Assembly (NCBI GenBank): GCA_005878095.1
Contig: VBNH01000075.1
Location: forward strand, 1-40,017
Reading direction: 5' to 3'
Length of the DNA stretch: 40,017 nucleotides
Source: Gammaproteobacteria bacterium
Lineage (GTDB): Bacteria > Pseudomonadota > Gammaproteobacteria > Steroidobacterales > Steroidobacteraceae
A program made the position numbers and the translations under genes. Of the stretch, positions 23,811 to 32,719 are shown piece after piece. Within the stretch, counting starts at the first letter, position 1, and every line of letters starts with the position of its first letter. The notes under the pieces were generated by a model, which did no database searches, had not been told where the DNA came from, and saw nothing but the letters and a program-made list of their open reading frames with translations.

Positions 23811-25322
23811 ATGCGCAGCCTGGCCACCGACGCGCCGGATGGCTGCCTCCTGCAAGTCAGCAACCTCAGCAAGGCGTTCCCCGGAGTCGTGGCCCTGGAC
23901 GACGTCTCCCTTCGGGTCAAGCGCGGTACGGTGCACGCCCTCATCGGCGAAAACGGCGCCGGCAAGTCGACCCTGATGAAGATCATCGCGGGGGTTTACA
24001 CCCCGGATGCCGGAGAGCTGCGCCTGCGGGGCAATGCGGTGCACCTGAGCTCTCCACGGCAGGCACTGCAGAACGGCATCGCCATGATTCATCAGGAACT
24101 GAACCTGATGCCCTTCATGAGCGTGGCGGAGAATATCTGGATCGGACGCGAGCCGGTGAACGCCTGCGGGCTGGTCAGCCACCGCGAGCTGCGCCGCCGG
24201 ACGCGCGCCCTGCTGGAGCGCTTAGGTGTAGACATCGACCCGCAGGCCGAGGTGCGCACACTTTCGATCGCGCGCCGCCAGATGATCGAGATCGCAAAAG
24301 CCCTCTCGCATGAGTCCGAGCTGCTCATCATGGACGAGCCGACCTCGGCGCTCACCGAGAGGGACGCGGAGCACCTGTTCGCGATCATTCGCGAGCTGCA
24401 GGCGCAGGGGAAAAGCATTCTCTACATCACCCACAAGATGGACGAGCTGTTCGAGATCGCGGATGAGGTATCCGTGCTGCGCGACGGCAGATACATCGGC
24501 ACGGCAAGTCCCCTCGATCTCACCCGCGACGAGCTCATTCGCATGATGGTCGGCCGCGAGCTGTCGCAGGTCTTCCCGCGCGCGCCGGCGCGCGCGGGCG
24601 CGGTCGTGTTGTCGGCGCGCGCTCTGAGTCTCGAGCCGCAGTTTTACGACATCAGCTTCGACCTGCACGCGGGGGAGATCCTCGGAATTGCCGGGCTCAT
24701 CGGAGCCGGCCGTAGCCAGCTGGCGAAGGCGCTGTTCGGCCTCACTCCGGCGAGCTCCGGGCAGGTTTGGATGGAGGGGTGCGAAGTGAAGCTCGATTCG
24801 CCGCGGGCGGCGATGTCGCGCGGCATGGCTTTCGTCACCGAAGATCGCAAGGAGACGGGCTGCTTCCTCGGGCTCAGCGTGCTCGAGAATCTGGAGATCG
24901 CGGTACTCGAGGGCGACTTCGTGCGCTGCGGGTTCGTCCGCACGCGCGCCGTCACGCAGGCCTGCGCGGCGATGAGCCGGTTGCTGGGCGTCAAGACGCC
25001 CGATCTGCACGAGCGCATCGAGAATCTCTCGGGTGGCAATCAGCAGAAGGTGCTGCTCGGCCGCTGGCTGCTCACGCGCCCGAAGATTCTCATTCTCGAT
25101 GAGCCGACGCGCGGGGTCGACGTCGGCGCCAAGGCCGAGATCCACCAGCTCATCGCGCGGCTCGTCGCCGAAGGCACCGCGGTCCTGATGATCTCCTCGG
25201 AGATGCCCGAGATCCTGGGCATGAGCCACCGCATCATGGTGATGCACGAGGGGCGCGTGACCGGAATCCTCACCCGCGAGCAGGCGGATCAGGTGAAGAT
25301 CATGGACCTCGCCGCGCGCTAG
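23811..25322 (+). CDS. Sugar ABC transporter ATP-binding protein (CUT2, two ABC domains)
   Basis: 503 residues, two nucleotide-binding domains in tandem. Domain 1 has Walker [10 protein letters not shown] (residues 46-54) and Walker [12 protein letters not shown]. Domain 2 has a degenerate Walker A ([16 protein letters not shown]), signature [17 protein letters not shown] and Walker [13 protein letters not shown]. The degenerate second P-loop is normal for RbsA/MglA/IatA-type proteins. It powers import through the permease encoded 20 bp downstream. Confidence 0.93.
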   Translation: MRSLATDAPDGCLLQVSNLSKAFPGVVALDDVSLRVKRGTVHALIGENGAGKSTLMKIIAGVYTPDAGELRLRGNAVHLSSPRQALQNGIAMIHQELNLMPFMSVAENIWIGREPVNACGLVSHRELRRRTRALLERLGVDIDPQAEVRTLSIARRQMIEIAKALSHESELLIMDEPTSALTERDAEHLFAIIRELQAQGKSILYITHKMDELFEIADEVSVLRDGRYIGTASPLDLTRDELIRMMVGRELSQVFPRAPARAGAVVLSARALSLEPQFYDISFDLHAGEILGIAGLIGAGRSQLAKALFGLTPASSGQVWMEGCEVKLDSPRAAMSRGMAFVTEDRKETGCFLGLSVLENLEIAVLEGDFVRCGFVRTRAVTQACAAMSRLLGVKTPDLHERIENLSGGNQQKVLLGRWLLTRPKILILDEPTRGVDVGAKAEIHQLIARLVAEGTAVLMISSEMPEILGMSHRIMVMHEGRVTGILTREQADQVKIMDLAAR

Positions 25323-25342
25323 GCACTACCGGAAGGCAAAGC

Positions 25343-26371
25343 ATGCCGCAGGCACTGGCACAGCGAACCGTCGATGCCCGCTCGGCAAGGCGCGCGCGAG
25401 GATTTCCGCCCGAGGCGAGCATCCTCCTCGTGCTCATCGGACTCGCGCTCACCTTCGAGCTGCTCGGCTGGATTCTCGTCAGGCAAAGCTTCCTGCTGAA
25501 CGAGCAGCGCCTGGTGGTCATGATCCTGCAGGTCTCGGTGATCGGCATCATTGCCGTCGGCGTGACCCAGGTGATCATCACCGGCGGCATCGACCTGTCC
25601 TCCGGGTCGGTGGTCGCGGTCACCGCGATGGTCGCGGCGAGCCTGGCTCAATCCTCGGATGCGGTCAGGGCCGTTTATCCCTCGCTGACCGACCTGCCGG
25701 TGCTCGTGCCGGTGATGGCGGGTCTGGCGGTCGGCGCTGCAGCGGGCCTCGCCAACGGCACGCTGATCGCCTACACCTCCATCCCGCCGTTCATCGCGAC
25801 CTTGGGTGTGATGGTGAGCGCCCGCGGCATCGCCAAGTGGTACACGCACGGACAGCCGGTCAGCATGCTCACCGATGCCTATGCCGACATTGGCGGCGGA
25901 GCGGTTCCGGTCATGATCTTTCTCGGAACTGCACTGATATTCCACATTGCGCTGCGGTACACGCGCTACGGCAAGTTCACCTATGCGATCGGCGCAAATC
26001 CGCAGGCGGCGCGGATTTCCGGCATCAACGTGGCCGGGCACCTGATCGTGGTCTATACCATCGCGGGAACGCTGTCGGGATTGGCCGGAATCGTCACCTC
26101 GGCGCGCGCCGTGTCAGGTCAGGCGGGCATGGGGATGATGTACGAGCTCGACGCCATTGCGGCGGCCGTGATCGGCGGCGCATCGCTCGCGGGCGGCGTC
26201 GGGCGCATCACCGGCACGGTCATCGGCACCCTGATCCTGGGTGTGGTGACCTCGGGATTCACCTTCCTGAGAATCGACGCGTACTACCAGGAGATCGTCA
26301 AAGGGGCCATCATCGTCGCGGCCGTGATCGCCGACCAGTACCGGCACCGGGCCAGCCGCAAGCGCGCGTGA
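25343..26371 (+). CDS. Sugar ABC transporter permease (CUT2)
   Basis: 342 residues with 8-10 membrane segments. GVTQVIITGGIDLSSGSVVA and IGANPQAARISGINV are hallmark segments of the ribose/inositol permease family (PF02653), and AAAVIGGASLAGGVGRITGT is the conserved late loop. Only one permease gene is present, so it should form a homodimer. The stop codon lies inside a 19-bp tandem duplication (26355-26391). It converges on iolG 47 bp away. Confidence 0.93.
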   Translation: MPQALAQRTVDARSARRARGFPPEASILLVLIGLALTFELLGWILVRQSFLLNEQRLVVMILQVSVIGIIAVGVTQVIITGGIDLSSGSVVAVTAMVAASLAQSSDAVRAVYPSLTDLPVLVPVMAGLAVGAAAGLANGTLIAYTSIPPFIATLGVMVSARGIAKWYTHGQPVSMLTDAYADIGGGAVPVMIFLGTALIFHIALRYTRYGKFTYAIGANPQAARISGINVAGHLIVVYTIAGTLSGLAGIVTSARAVSGQAGMGMMYELDAIAAAVIGGASLAGGVGRITGTVIGTLILGVVTSGFTFLRIDAYYQEIVKGAIIVAAVIADQYRHRASRKRA

Positions 26372-26391
26372 CGGCCGCAAGCGCGCCTGAC
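26355..26391 (+). repeat. 19-bp tandem duplication across the permease stop codon
   Basis: GCCGCAAGCGCGCGTGAC (26355-26372) is repeated as GCCGCAAGCGCGCCTGAC (26374-26391), with one mismatch in 18 bases. The first copy encodes the last residues and the stop of the permease; the second is non-coding and keeps a TGA. It probably arose by slippage. Confidence 0.8.
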
Positions 26392-26418
26392 AGCGGCGAG
26401 CGTGCCCGCGCGCTGCGC

Positions 26419-27426
26419 TCAGTCGAGGCCGACAACCGCGCCGGTTCGCAGACTCTCCTCGGCCGCCACGGCCAGCCGCAGCGCTGCCAGTCCGTCGGCG
26501 AAGTCCGGGCTCATGGGCCGCCCCTCCTCGAGCGAGGAGACGAACGCATCCACCTCGGAAGTGTAGGCTTCGCGATAGCGCTCGATGAAGAAGTTCAGCA
26601 CCGGCTCGCGCGCCCCCGTGCGCTCCGCGCTCCAGGACTCGACGGTTGTGGCGTACTGGTTGCCCGCCTGCAGCATGCCATTCGATCCGAATGCCTCGAT
26701 GCGCTGGTCATATCCATACACGCAGCGGCGGCTGTTGTTGATCTGTATGAGCGCGCCTGATTTCGCGCGCAGCGAGACGCTGCAGGTATCGATGTCGCCC
26801 AGCTTGCCGATGGCCGGATCGACGAGGTTCGCGCCGAAGGCGTGCACCTGCGCGATGTCGCCCGCCAGATAGCGCGCCATGTCGAAATCGTGAATGCTCA
26901 TGTCGCGCATGAGGCCGCCCGAGGCCTTGATATAGGTCGCCGGGGGCGGCGCGGGATCGCGGCTGGTGATGACTGCCAGCTCCAGAGTGCCGATTTCTCC
27001 GCGCTGCAGCCGCTCACGCAGTGCCCTGAAGGAGGCATCGAACCGCCGGTTGAAGCCGATCATCACCCGCGGCTTGCCGCCGGCGATCTCGCTCCAGCAC
27101 GCCTGCGCGCGCTCCAGATCCAGATCGACAGGCTTCTCACACAGCACCGCCTTGCCGGCCTTGACCGCGGACGCGATCAACGGCACGTGGGTATCGGTGG
27201 GAGTTGCCACCAGGACGCCGCCGACGTCGCCGGCGGACAGGACTTCATCCACGCTGCGGGCGATCTTCACGCCCAATTCCGCCGCCGTTTGCTGCGCGGC
27301 CTCGGCGAGGATGTCGAACACCATCAAGAGTCTGGCGCGCGGGTGCCGCGCCAGGTTCCGCGCATGCATTCGACCAATGCGGCCACAGCCGAGCACTGCC
27401 ATGCCAACCATCGGTGATCTCCGCAT
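26419..27426 (-). CDS. iolG: Inositol 2-dehydrogenase
   Basis: 335 residues, Gfo/Idh/MocA fold, cytoplasmic. The Rossmann loop is AVLGCGRIGRMHARNL (residues 10-25). K98 (CEKPV), D175 and H179 (MRDMSIHDFDMARYL) match the Lys/Asp/His triad known from Bacillus IolG (K97, D172, H176). It oxidises myo-inositol to 2-keto-myo-inositol with NAD+, the first step of the pathway. It is the last gene of the operon iolD-E-B-G, 5 bp behind iolB. It differs clearly from the dehydrogenase at 1711, so the two probably have different substrates. Confidence 0.9.
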   Translation of the reverse strand: MRRSPMVGMAVLGCGRIGRMHARNLARHPRARLLMVFDILAEAAQQTAAELGVKIARSVDEVLSAGDVGGVLVATPTDTHVPLIASAVKAGKAVLCEKPVDLDLERAQACWSEIAGGKPRVMIGFNRRFDASFRALRERLQRGEIGTLELAVITSRDPAPPPATYIKASGGLMRDMSIHDFDMARYLAGDIAQVHAFGANLVDPAIGKLGDIDTCSVSLRAKSGALIQINNSRRCVYGYDQRIEAFGSNGMLQAGNQYATTVESWSAERTGAREPVLNFFIERYREAYTSEVDAFVSSLEEGRPMSPDFADGLAALRLAVAAEESLRTGAVVGLD

Positions 27427-27431
27427 ACCGC

Positions 27432-28235
27432 TCAGGACCGACGGGTAAGAAATTCATAGCCGGGCGCGGTGGTGAATTGCCAGCGCCTCACCGGCCCTGC
27501 CATGACGTTCAGGTAATACAGGTCGAATCCATGTGCCGCGCTCACCGGGTGATAGCCGCGCGGCACCAGAACCACGTCGCGATCCTCCACGGTCATGGTC
27601 TCGTCCAGCGTCCGGTCGTCGGTGTAGACACGCTGAAAGGCGAAGCCACCCGGGCGCGCGAGGCGGTGATAGTAGATCTCTTCGAGTTGAGTCTCCCCGC
27701 CGTGATCGCTGTCGTGCTTGTGCGGTGGGTAACTCGACCAGTGCCCGCCCGGTGTGAGTACCTCGACGACGAGGAGCCGCTCGGCCGCCGCGCTCGCCGG
27801 CAGCACGTTGCGAACATAGCGGGTATTGGTGCCCGCGCCCCTCACCTCCTCGCCGACATCGTCCGGCCGGATCAGCCGCGGCGGGAACCGGCCTTCGGCC
27901 GGCGCCGAGCACACCGCCAGCTCGCAGCGGGTTTGCGCCTCGAGGATCAGCTGCGATCGCGCCGGCGCATAGACCGCAAACGGCTTGCCGTCGAAGGGAC
28001 TGCTCCGTGTGCCGATCGCGCCGAAGGCCTGACCATCGACGCTGACGGATGCGCGCCCGGAGAGCAGCACGAGACACTGCTCCCGCTCGGAGATCTCGCG
28101 CTCGAGCCTCTGGCGGGGATGCAGATCGAAAACCTCGAACCCGACATAGCGCCAGCCCGCGCTCTCGGGAGTGATGCGGTGCACCTGAGCGGCGGCGGGC
28201 GACAAGTCGGGTTTGACGAGCAGTGAAGCGGTCAT
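27432..28235 (-). CDS. iolB: 5-deoxy-glucuronate isomerase
   Basis: 267 residues, close to the usual 270. The bicupin shows the IolB mark WSSYPPHKHD followed by ETQLEEIYYHR, whose His and Glu residues bind the metal, then DVVLVPRGYHPVSAAHGFDL. It converts 5-deoxy-D-glucuronate to 5-dehydro-2-deoxy-D-gluconate in the cytoplasm. Its start overlaps the iolE stop by 4 bp. The next enzyme, the kinase IolC, is not in the window. Confidence 0.93.
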   Translation of the reverse strand: MTASLLVKPDLSPAAAQVHRITPESAGWRYVGFEVFDLHPRQRLEREISEREQCLVLLSGRASVSVDGQAFGAIGTRSSPFDGKPFAVYAPARSQLILEAQTRCELAVCSAPAEGRFPPRLIRPDDVGEEVRGAGTNTRYVRNVLPASAAAERLLVVEVLTPGGHWSSYPPHKHDSDHGGETQLEEIYYHRLARPGGFAFQRVYTDDRTLDETMTVEDRDVVLVPRGYHPVSAAHGFDLYYLNVMAGPVRRWQFTTAPGYEFLTRRS

Positions 28236-29113
28236 TGCACGTGCTCCGCGACCAGACGCCGCAGGTTCCTAAACCCCAGGGACGCATACGTCAGCGGATC
28301 GGCGATCCCGGGATCCTGCTCGGCTTCGAGAATCAGCCAGCCGGAATAATCGCGCAGCTCACGGAACACGCGCTCAAAGGCGACATTGCCGTCGCCGGGC
28401 ACGGTGAACACGCCCGCGAGCACGGCGCGCAGGAAGCTCCAATTCTCGGCCTTCGAGCGCTCGCACACCAGGGCGCGGACGTCCTTGGCGTGCAGGTGCC
28501 CTATTCTCGAGGCATAGCGGCGCGCCAGCAAAGCAGGATCGGCGCCCGCGAACGCCGCGTGTCCCGTATCGAGCAGCAACCCCACGTCGGCTCCCGTGGC
28601 ATCCATCAGAGTGTCGATGTCCTCTTCGCTCTGAACCACCGTGCCCATGTGATGGTGGTACGCCAGGCGGACGCCCTCCGCAGCCGTCATGGCGGCCAGC
28701 TCCGTGATGCGTCGGCCGAATTCACGCCATTCGTTCGCTTTCAGGCGCGGGCGCTGCGATAGCGGACGCTGCAAGTCACCGTGGATCGCGCCGCTGACCT
28801 CCGCGAACACCAGCACCGAGCTGCCGACGGCCTTGAGGAGATCGAGGTGTGGACGCAGGCAGATGAGCTCCGAGCGCGCATCCCGGGCGAGCAGCTGCGC
28901 CGAGTACCACCCCGACACGCACGCCAGCCCGAACCGGCCGAGTGTCGCGGCAAGCTCGCGCGGGTCGCGCGGAAATTTATGCCCGAGCTCCATGCCCTCG
29001 AAGCCGATCTGGCGAGCCTGGGTGAGGCAGGTCTCCAGCGGTGTCTCTGCGCCCAGCTCGCGCATATCGTCGTTGGACCAGATGATGGGATTCGCGCCCA
29101 GACGAATACGCAT
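28232..29113 (-). CDS. iolE: Inosose dehydratase
   Basis: 293 residues, TIM-barrel of the AP-endonuclease-2 type. The N-terminus LGANPIIWSNDDMRELG is the IolE signature. Metal-binding positions lie in the GMELGHKF, VRLAYHHHMGTVVQ, LLLDTGHAAF and IGHLHAKDV segments. It dehydrates 2-keto-myo-inositol to the trihydroxycyclohexanedione used by IolD. It starts 3 bp after the iolD stop and overlaps iolB, so the operon is tightly coupled. Confidence 0.94.
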   Translation of the reverse strand: MRIRLGANPIIWSNDDMRELGAETPLETCLTQARQIGFEGMELGHKFPRDPRELAATLGRFGLACVSGWYSAQLLARDARSELICLRPHLDLLKAVGSSVLVFAEVSGAIHGDLQRPLSQRPRLKANEWREFGRRITELAAMTAAEGVRLAYHHHMGTVVQSEEDIDTLMDATGADVGLLLDTGHAAFAGADPALLARRYASRIGHLHAKDVRALVCERSKAENWSFLRAVLAGVFTVPGDGNVAFERVFRELRDYSGWLILEAEQDPGIADPLTYASLGFRNLRRLVAEHVQ

Positions 29114-29116
29114 GGG

Positions 29117-30790
29117 TCAGTCATCGTCCGTGCGCAATTGCCGGGCAAGCGTGTAGCGCTCGCGAGCCGCTCTGACTTCTGCACGATCCGAGACCTCGGG
29201 CACCGCTACGTCCCACCAGTGTCCGCCCGCTGCGGTGCTGCGAGCCGGGTCGGTGTCGATGACCAGAACGCTCGTACGATCGGACTTGCGCGCCGCGGCG
29301 AGCGAGCCTGCGAGCTGCGCGATGCCCGTCACTTTGCTCGCCAGGGCCCCGAGGCTGCGCGCGTGCGCGACGAAGTCCAGCCCGTCCGGGGCGGCGTATG
29401 AGGATGCGCGCATGTTATTGAAGCTCGCGTTGCCGGTGGACCCCTGCAAGCGCTCGATGCAGCCGAAGCCACCGTTATCGAGCAGCACGATGATCAGTTT
29501 CAGGCCCATGCGTACCGAGGTGGCGATTTCGCTGTTGAGCATGAGATAGGACCCGTCACCGACCATCACGATGACTTCGCGCCGCGGATGGGCGAGTTTC
29601 ACGCCCAGCGCTCCGGCGATCTCGTAGCCCATGCAGGAGAAGCCGTACTCCAGGTGATAGCCCGCGGGCTGCTCCGCCTGCCAGTGCTTATGCAACTCCC
29701 CGGGCAAGCCCCCCGCGGCGCCGACCAGGATGTCGGATGCCTGCGCAGCTCGCTGCACGGCACCGATGACCTGGGCGTCCGATGGCAACGGCTGATCGCC
29801 CGCGGCAGTGAACGACTCCGCCGTCGCGCGCCAGCTGCTTCGCTCCGCATGAGCCCGCTGGGTCCACGCATCCGCAGCCCGCCAGCCACCGAGCGCCTCA
29901 CTCAACTGGCGCAACCCCTCCCGGGCGTCCGCGATCAGCGGCACTGCACCGTGCTTGCAGGTATCCAGCGGTTGCACGTTGAGCGCCAATATCCGGCAGC
30001 CCTTCGAGCGGAACAAGGTTGCCGAGCCTGTCGTGAAGTCCTGCAGACGCGTGCCCACTGCCAGCACCACGTCCGCATCTGCGGCCAGCGCATTGGCGGC
30101 GGCGGTCCCGGTCACGCCGATGCCGCCGAGATTCAGCGGATGGCTTGCCGGTAACGCGGACTTGCCGGCCTGCGTCTCGCCGCTCGGAATGCCATGCCGC
30201 TCGCAGAATTCGCGCAGCGCCGCGCCGGCCTCGGAATACAGCACCCCGCCCCCGCAAACGATCAGCGGCTGGCGCGACTGCATCGCGCGATTGAAGGCAA
30301 CCACCAGCTGCTCCGCTCGCGTGATGCGATCGAAGTACCGCGACAGCGGTCGCAGGCAATCGTTCGCCGTGAGGAGTCCGTCGCTGAAATCCTCGAGCTG
30401 CTGCAGCACCGGATCGGGCCCACGGGTCGCAAACACGTCTCCCGGCAACAGCAGCACGGGCAGCCGATTGACGTGGGCGACGGCCGCAGCCGTCGCCAGA
30501 TTCGTGGCTCCTGGCCCTATGGAGGTCGTACACGCCATCATGCGGCGGCGGTACGAAGCCTTGGCAAAGGCGACTGCCGCATGGCCCATCGCCTGCTCAT
30601 TATGGGCTCGCAGTGTGGGAAGGACATCGCGCGCGGCGTACAGCGCTTCGCCCAGTGCCGCCACGTTGCCATGCCCGAATATGGCCCAGACGCCGGCGAA
30701 CACCCGGCGGCGCTCGCCATCAACTTCGGTCCACTGCGCCGCCATGGCGCGCACCAGGGCCTGCGCCACGGTGAGCCGACTTGCCGTCAA
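29117..30790 (-). CDS. iolD: 3D-(3,5/4)-trihydroxycyclohexane-1,2-dione hydrolase, shortened form
   Basis: 557 residues from TTG 30790. The TTG is preceded by AAAGGAG at a spacing of 6 bases; an upstream ATG at 30835 lacks this, and its extra residues are not family-like. The catalytic Glu is E65 (HNEQAMGHAA). The C-terminal ThDP/Mg motif is GDGSYLMLNSEIATS, followed by NGGFGCIERLQ. IolD proteins usually have 610-640 residues. Here, RYFDRITRAEQL is followed after about 12 residues by QPLIVCGGGVLYS, where about 68 are normal, so the last strand of the PYR domain and the linker to the middle domain appear missing. The frame is intact. Whether the enzyme is active is uncertain. It is first in the iol operon. 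Confidence 0.9.
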   Translation of the reverse strand: MTASRLTVAQALVRAMAAQWTEVDGERRRVFAGVWAIFGHGNVAALGEALYAARDVLPTLRAHNEQAMGHAAVAFAKASYRRRMMACTTSIGPGATNLATAAAVAHVNRLPVLLLPGDVFATRGPDPVLQQLEDFSDGLLTANDCLRPLSRYFDRITRAEQLVVAFNRAMQSRQPLIVCGGGVLYSEAGAALREFCERHGIPSGETQAGKSALPASHPLNLGGIGVTGTAAANALAADADVVLAVGTRLQDFTTGSATLFRSKGCRILALNVQPLDTCKHGAVPLIADAREGLRQLSEALGGWRAADAWTQRAHAERSSWRATAESFTAAGDQPLPSDAQVIGAVQRAAQASDILVGAAGGLPGELHKHWQAEQPAGYHLEYGFSCMGYEIAGALGVKLAHPRREVIVMVGDGSYLMLNSEIATSVRMGLKLIIVLLDNGGFGCIERLQGSTGNASFNNMRASSYAAPDGLDFVAHARSLGALASKVTGIAQLAGSLAAARKSDRTSVLVIDTDPARSTAAGGHWWDVAVPEVSDRAEVRAARERYTLARQLRTDDD

Positions 30791-30796
30791 TTCGCG

Positions 30797-30803
30797 CTCC
30801 TTT
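30797..30803 (-). promoter_or_regulatory. Ribosome binding site that fixes the iolD TTG start
   Basis: AAAGGAG on the minus strand lies 6 bases before TTG 30790. It is the strongest Shine-Dalgarno match in the iol operon. It decides for the TTG over the ATG at 30835, which has no such site. Confidence 0.75.
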
Positions 30804-30967
30804 CCGGCCGATCGTACGCCCGACGGCGAACCCACGCACGATCGGACTCACCGCCGCCACCGCCAGTGAGCGAGTGAGCTCCTCCATCGCTGCACGCTCG
30901 TACCGCGCGAGTGCTACGCTGCGCACCACGCAAGCGCGGCGGCGCGCAGCCGGGTCGTGGGGTGAGC

Positions 30968-32719
30968 ATGACACTTCTCTGGTGGCGCAAGGCGTGTGCG
31001 GTGGCGGCCTCCGGCCTCCCCCTTCTGTCCGGGGCCGCGGCGGCCCACACCGCGCCCCCGTCTTCCCCTTCAACACCCGCCGCGGTCGCCGCGCCCGACC
31101 GCTACGGCGCCGACGCTGTGGCCGAGATCCTCGCCGCCGGCGGCAACGCGGTCGACGCCGCGGTAGCGGTCGGCTTCACCCTCGCGGTGACCTACCCGGA
31201 AGCCGGCAACCTCGGCGGCGGCGGCTTTGCCACCGTACTCTTCGATGGCAGGGCGTACTTCCTCGACTACCGCGAGTGCGCCCCTGGGAGCGCGAGCGCC
31301 GGCATGTACCTCGACGCGGCCGGCCAGCTCATCCAGGACGCAAGTACCATCGGCGCCGGCGCCGCCGGGGTCCCCGGCACGGTGGCGGGCCTGTGGCAGC
31401 TGCATCGGCGCTTCGGCCGGCTCCCCTGGCGCGCCGATCTCGCGCCCGCACTGCGCTATGCGCATGAGGGCTTTCGCGTCGATCGCCTGCTCATCGCGAG
31501 GCGCGACCAGTTCGCCGCCCGACTCCACGGGCGCACCAACTTCCTCGCCTACTTCGGCGCACTCGTGCCCGATGCGACGTTGCGCCAGACCGAGCTCGAA
31601 GCGACGCTGCGGCGGATCGCGGCCGCGGGTCCGCGCGGCTTCTACGCCGGGCGTACCGCGGAGCTCATCGCCGCCGAAATGGCGCGCAGCCACGGCCATA
31701 TCACACGTGCCGACCTTGCGGCCTATCGTCCCGTATGGCGCGAGCCGCTCGCCGGCGACTGGGCGGGCTACCGCGTCATCACCGCGCCGCTGCCGAGCTC
31801 CGGCGGCATTGCGCTGCTGTCGATGCTGGCGATGAAGGCCGACCTCGCCGCGGCGTTCGCGGGGGTGGGGCACAACTCGCCGCAGTACGTGCACCTGCTG
31901 GCCGAGATCGAGAAGCGCGTGTTTGCGGACCGCGCCACCTACCTTGGCGATCCCGACTTCCACCCGGGGCCGGTGGCGCAGCTCCTCGACCCGGCCTACC
32001 TCGCGCGGCGCGCGCGCGAGGTCAGCGCCGGGCGCCCGACACCGACCGGCGAGGTGCAGCCGGGGCTTGCCGGGCATCACGACACCACCCACTTCTCGAT
32101 TGTCGACCGCTGGGGCAACGCCGTGTCGAACACCTACACGCTGAACGACGACTTTGGCTCCGGTCAGGTCGTCAGCGGCGCGGGGTTTCTGCTGAACAAC
32201 GAGATGGACGACTTCTCCGCCAAGCCTGGCGCACCGAACATCTACGGCGTCGTCGGCGCCGATGCCAACGCGATCGCGCCCGGCAAGCGGCCGCTGTCGA
32301 CCATGACCCCGACGATCCTGACCGAGCACGGCCGCGTGGCGGTCGTGATCGGCACACTCGGCGGGTCACGCATCGCGACGTGGATATTCCAGGTGCTCAC
32401 CAACTGGCACGATTTCCACCTGCCACTCGAGGCTGCGGTGGCGGCGCCGCGCATCCACCACCAGCTCCTGCCGCCCGATACGCTCTTCGAGGAACCCTAC
32501 GCCACGCTCGACCCGGCGGCGCGCGCAGCGTTGAGCGCTCGCGGTTACAGCTTCGTGAACCAGGGGTGGAACGGGGACATCCAGGTGATCGTCGTCGGGG
32601 ATTCGGGCGCCACCGCGGTGGCCGACCCGCGCGGCCGCGGCGTGGCGCGCGTGCTGGCGCCGGGCAAGGCGCGCTCGCAACCGAGTCAGGCCCGCAGGCG
32701 CAGGTTGCCCGGATCGTAG
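30968..32719 (+). CDS. Gamma-glutamyltransferase family protein (GGT)
   Basis: 583 residues from ATG 30968; an in-frame ATG at 30911 lies before the signal peptide and is unlikely. The signal (WWRKACAVAASGLPLLSGAAAA) sends it to the periplasm. AVAVGFTLAVTYPEAGNLGG is the standard opening of the large subunit. DTTHFSIVDRWGNAVS contains the self-cleavage site and nucleophile, T373, at the new N-terminus of the small subunit. It transfers or hydrolyses gamma-glutamyl groups from glutathione and similar compounds. It is divergent from iolD across 177 bases in which I see no convincing promoter. Its 3' end overlaps the convergent flavoprotein gene by 34 bp. No link to the iol genes is visible. Confidence 0.9.
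   Translation: MTLLWWRKACAVAASGLPLLSGAAAAHTAPPSSPSTPAAVAAPDRYGADAVAEILAAGGNAVDAAVAVGFTLAVTYPEAGNLGGGGFATVLFDGRAYFLDYRECAPGSASAGMYLDAAGQLIQDASTIGAGAAGVPGTVAGLWQLHRRFGRLPWRADLAPALRYAHEGFRVDRLLIARRDQFAARLHGRTNFLAYFGALVPDATLRQTELEATLRRIAAAGPRGFYAGRTAELIAAEMARSHGHITRADLAAYRPVWREPLAGDWAGYRVITAPLPSSGGIALLSMLAMKADLAAAFAGVGHNSPQYVHLLAEIEKRVFADRATYLGDPDFHPGPVAQLLDPAYLARRAREVSAGRPTPTGEVQPGLAGHHDTTHFSIVDRWGNAVSNTYTLNDDFGSGQVVSGAGFLLNNEMDDFSAKPGAPNIYGVVGADANAIAPGKRPLSTMTPTILTEHGRVAVVIGTLGGSRIATWIFQVLTNWHDFHLPLEAAVAAPRIHHQLLPPDTLFEEPYATLDPAARAALSARGYSFVNQGWNGDIQVIVVGDSGATAVADPRGRGVARVLAPGKARSQPSQARRRRLPGS

Noticed and set aside
30791-30967. Promoters for iolD and gamma-glutamyltransferase
   Set aside because: Several TAC- and TTG-rich hexamers exist on both strands, but none has an acceptable pair at 16-18 bases spacing.
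30720-31076. 118-codon minus-strand frame across the iolD/GGT gap
   Set aside because: It overlaps both genes, shows no family motif, and the iolD ribosome binding site and TTG start lie within it in another frame.
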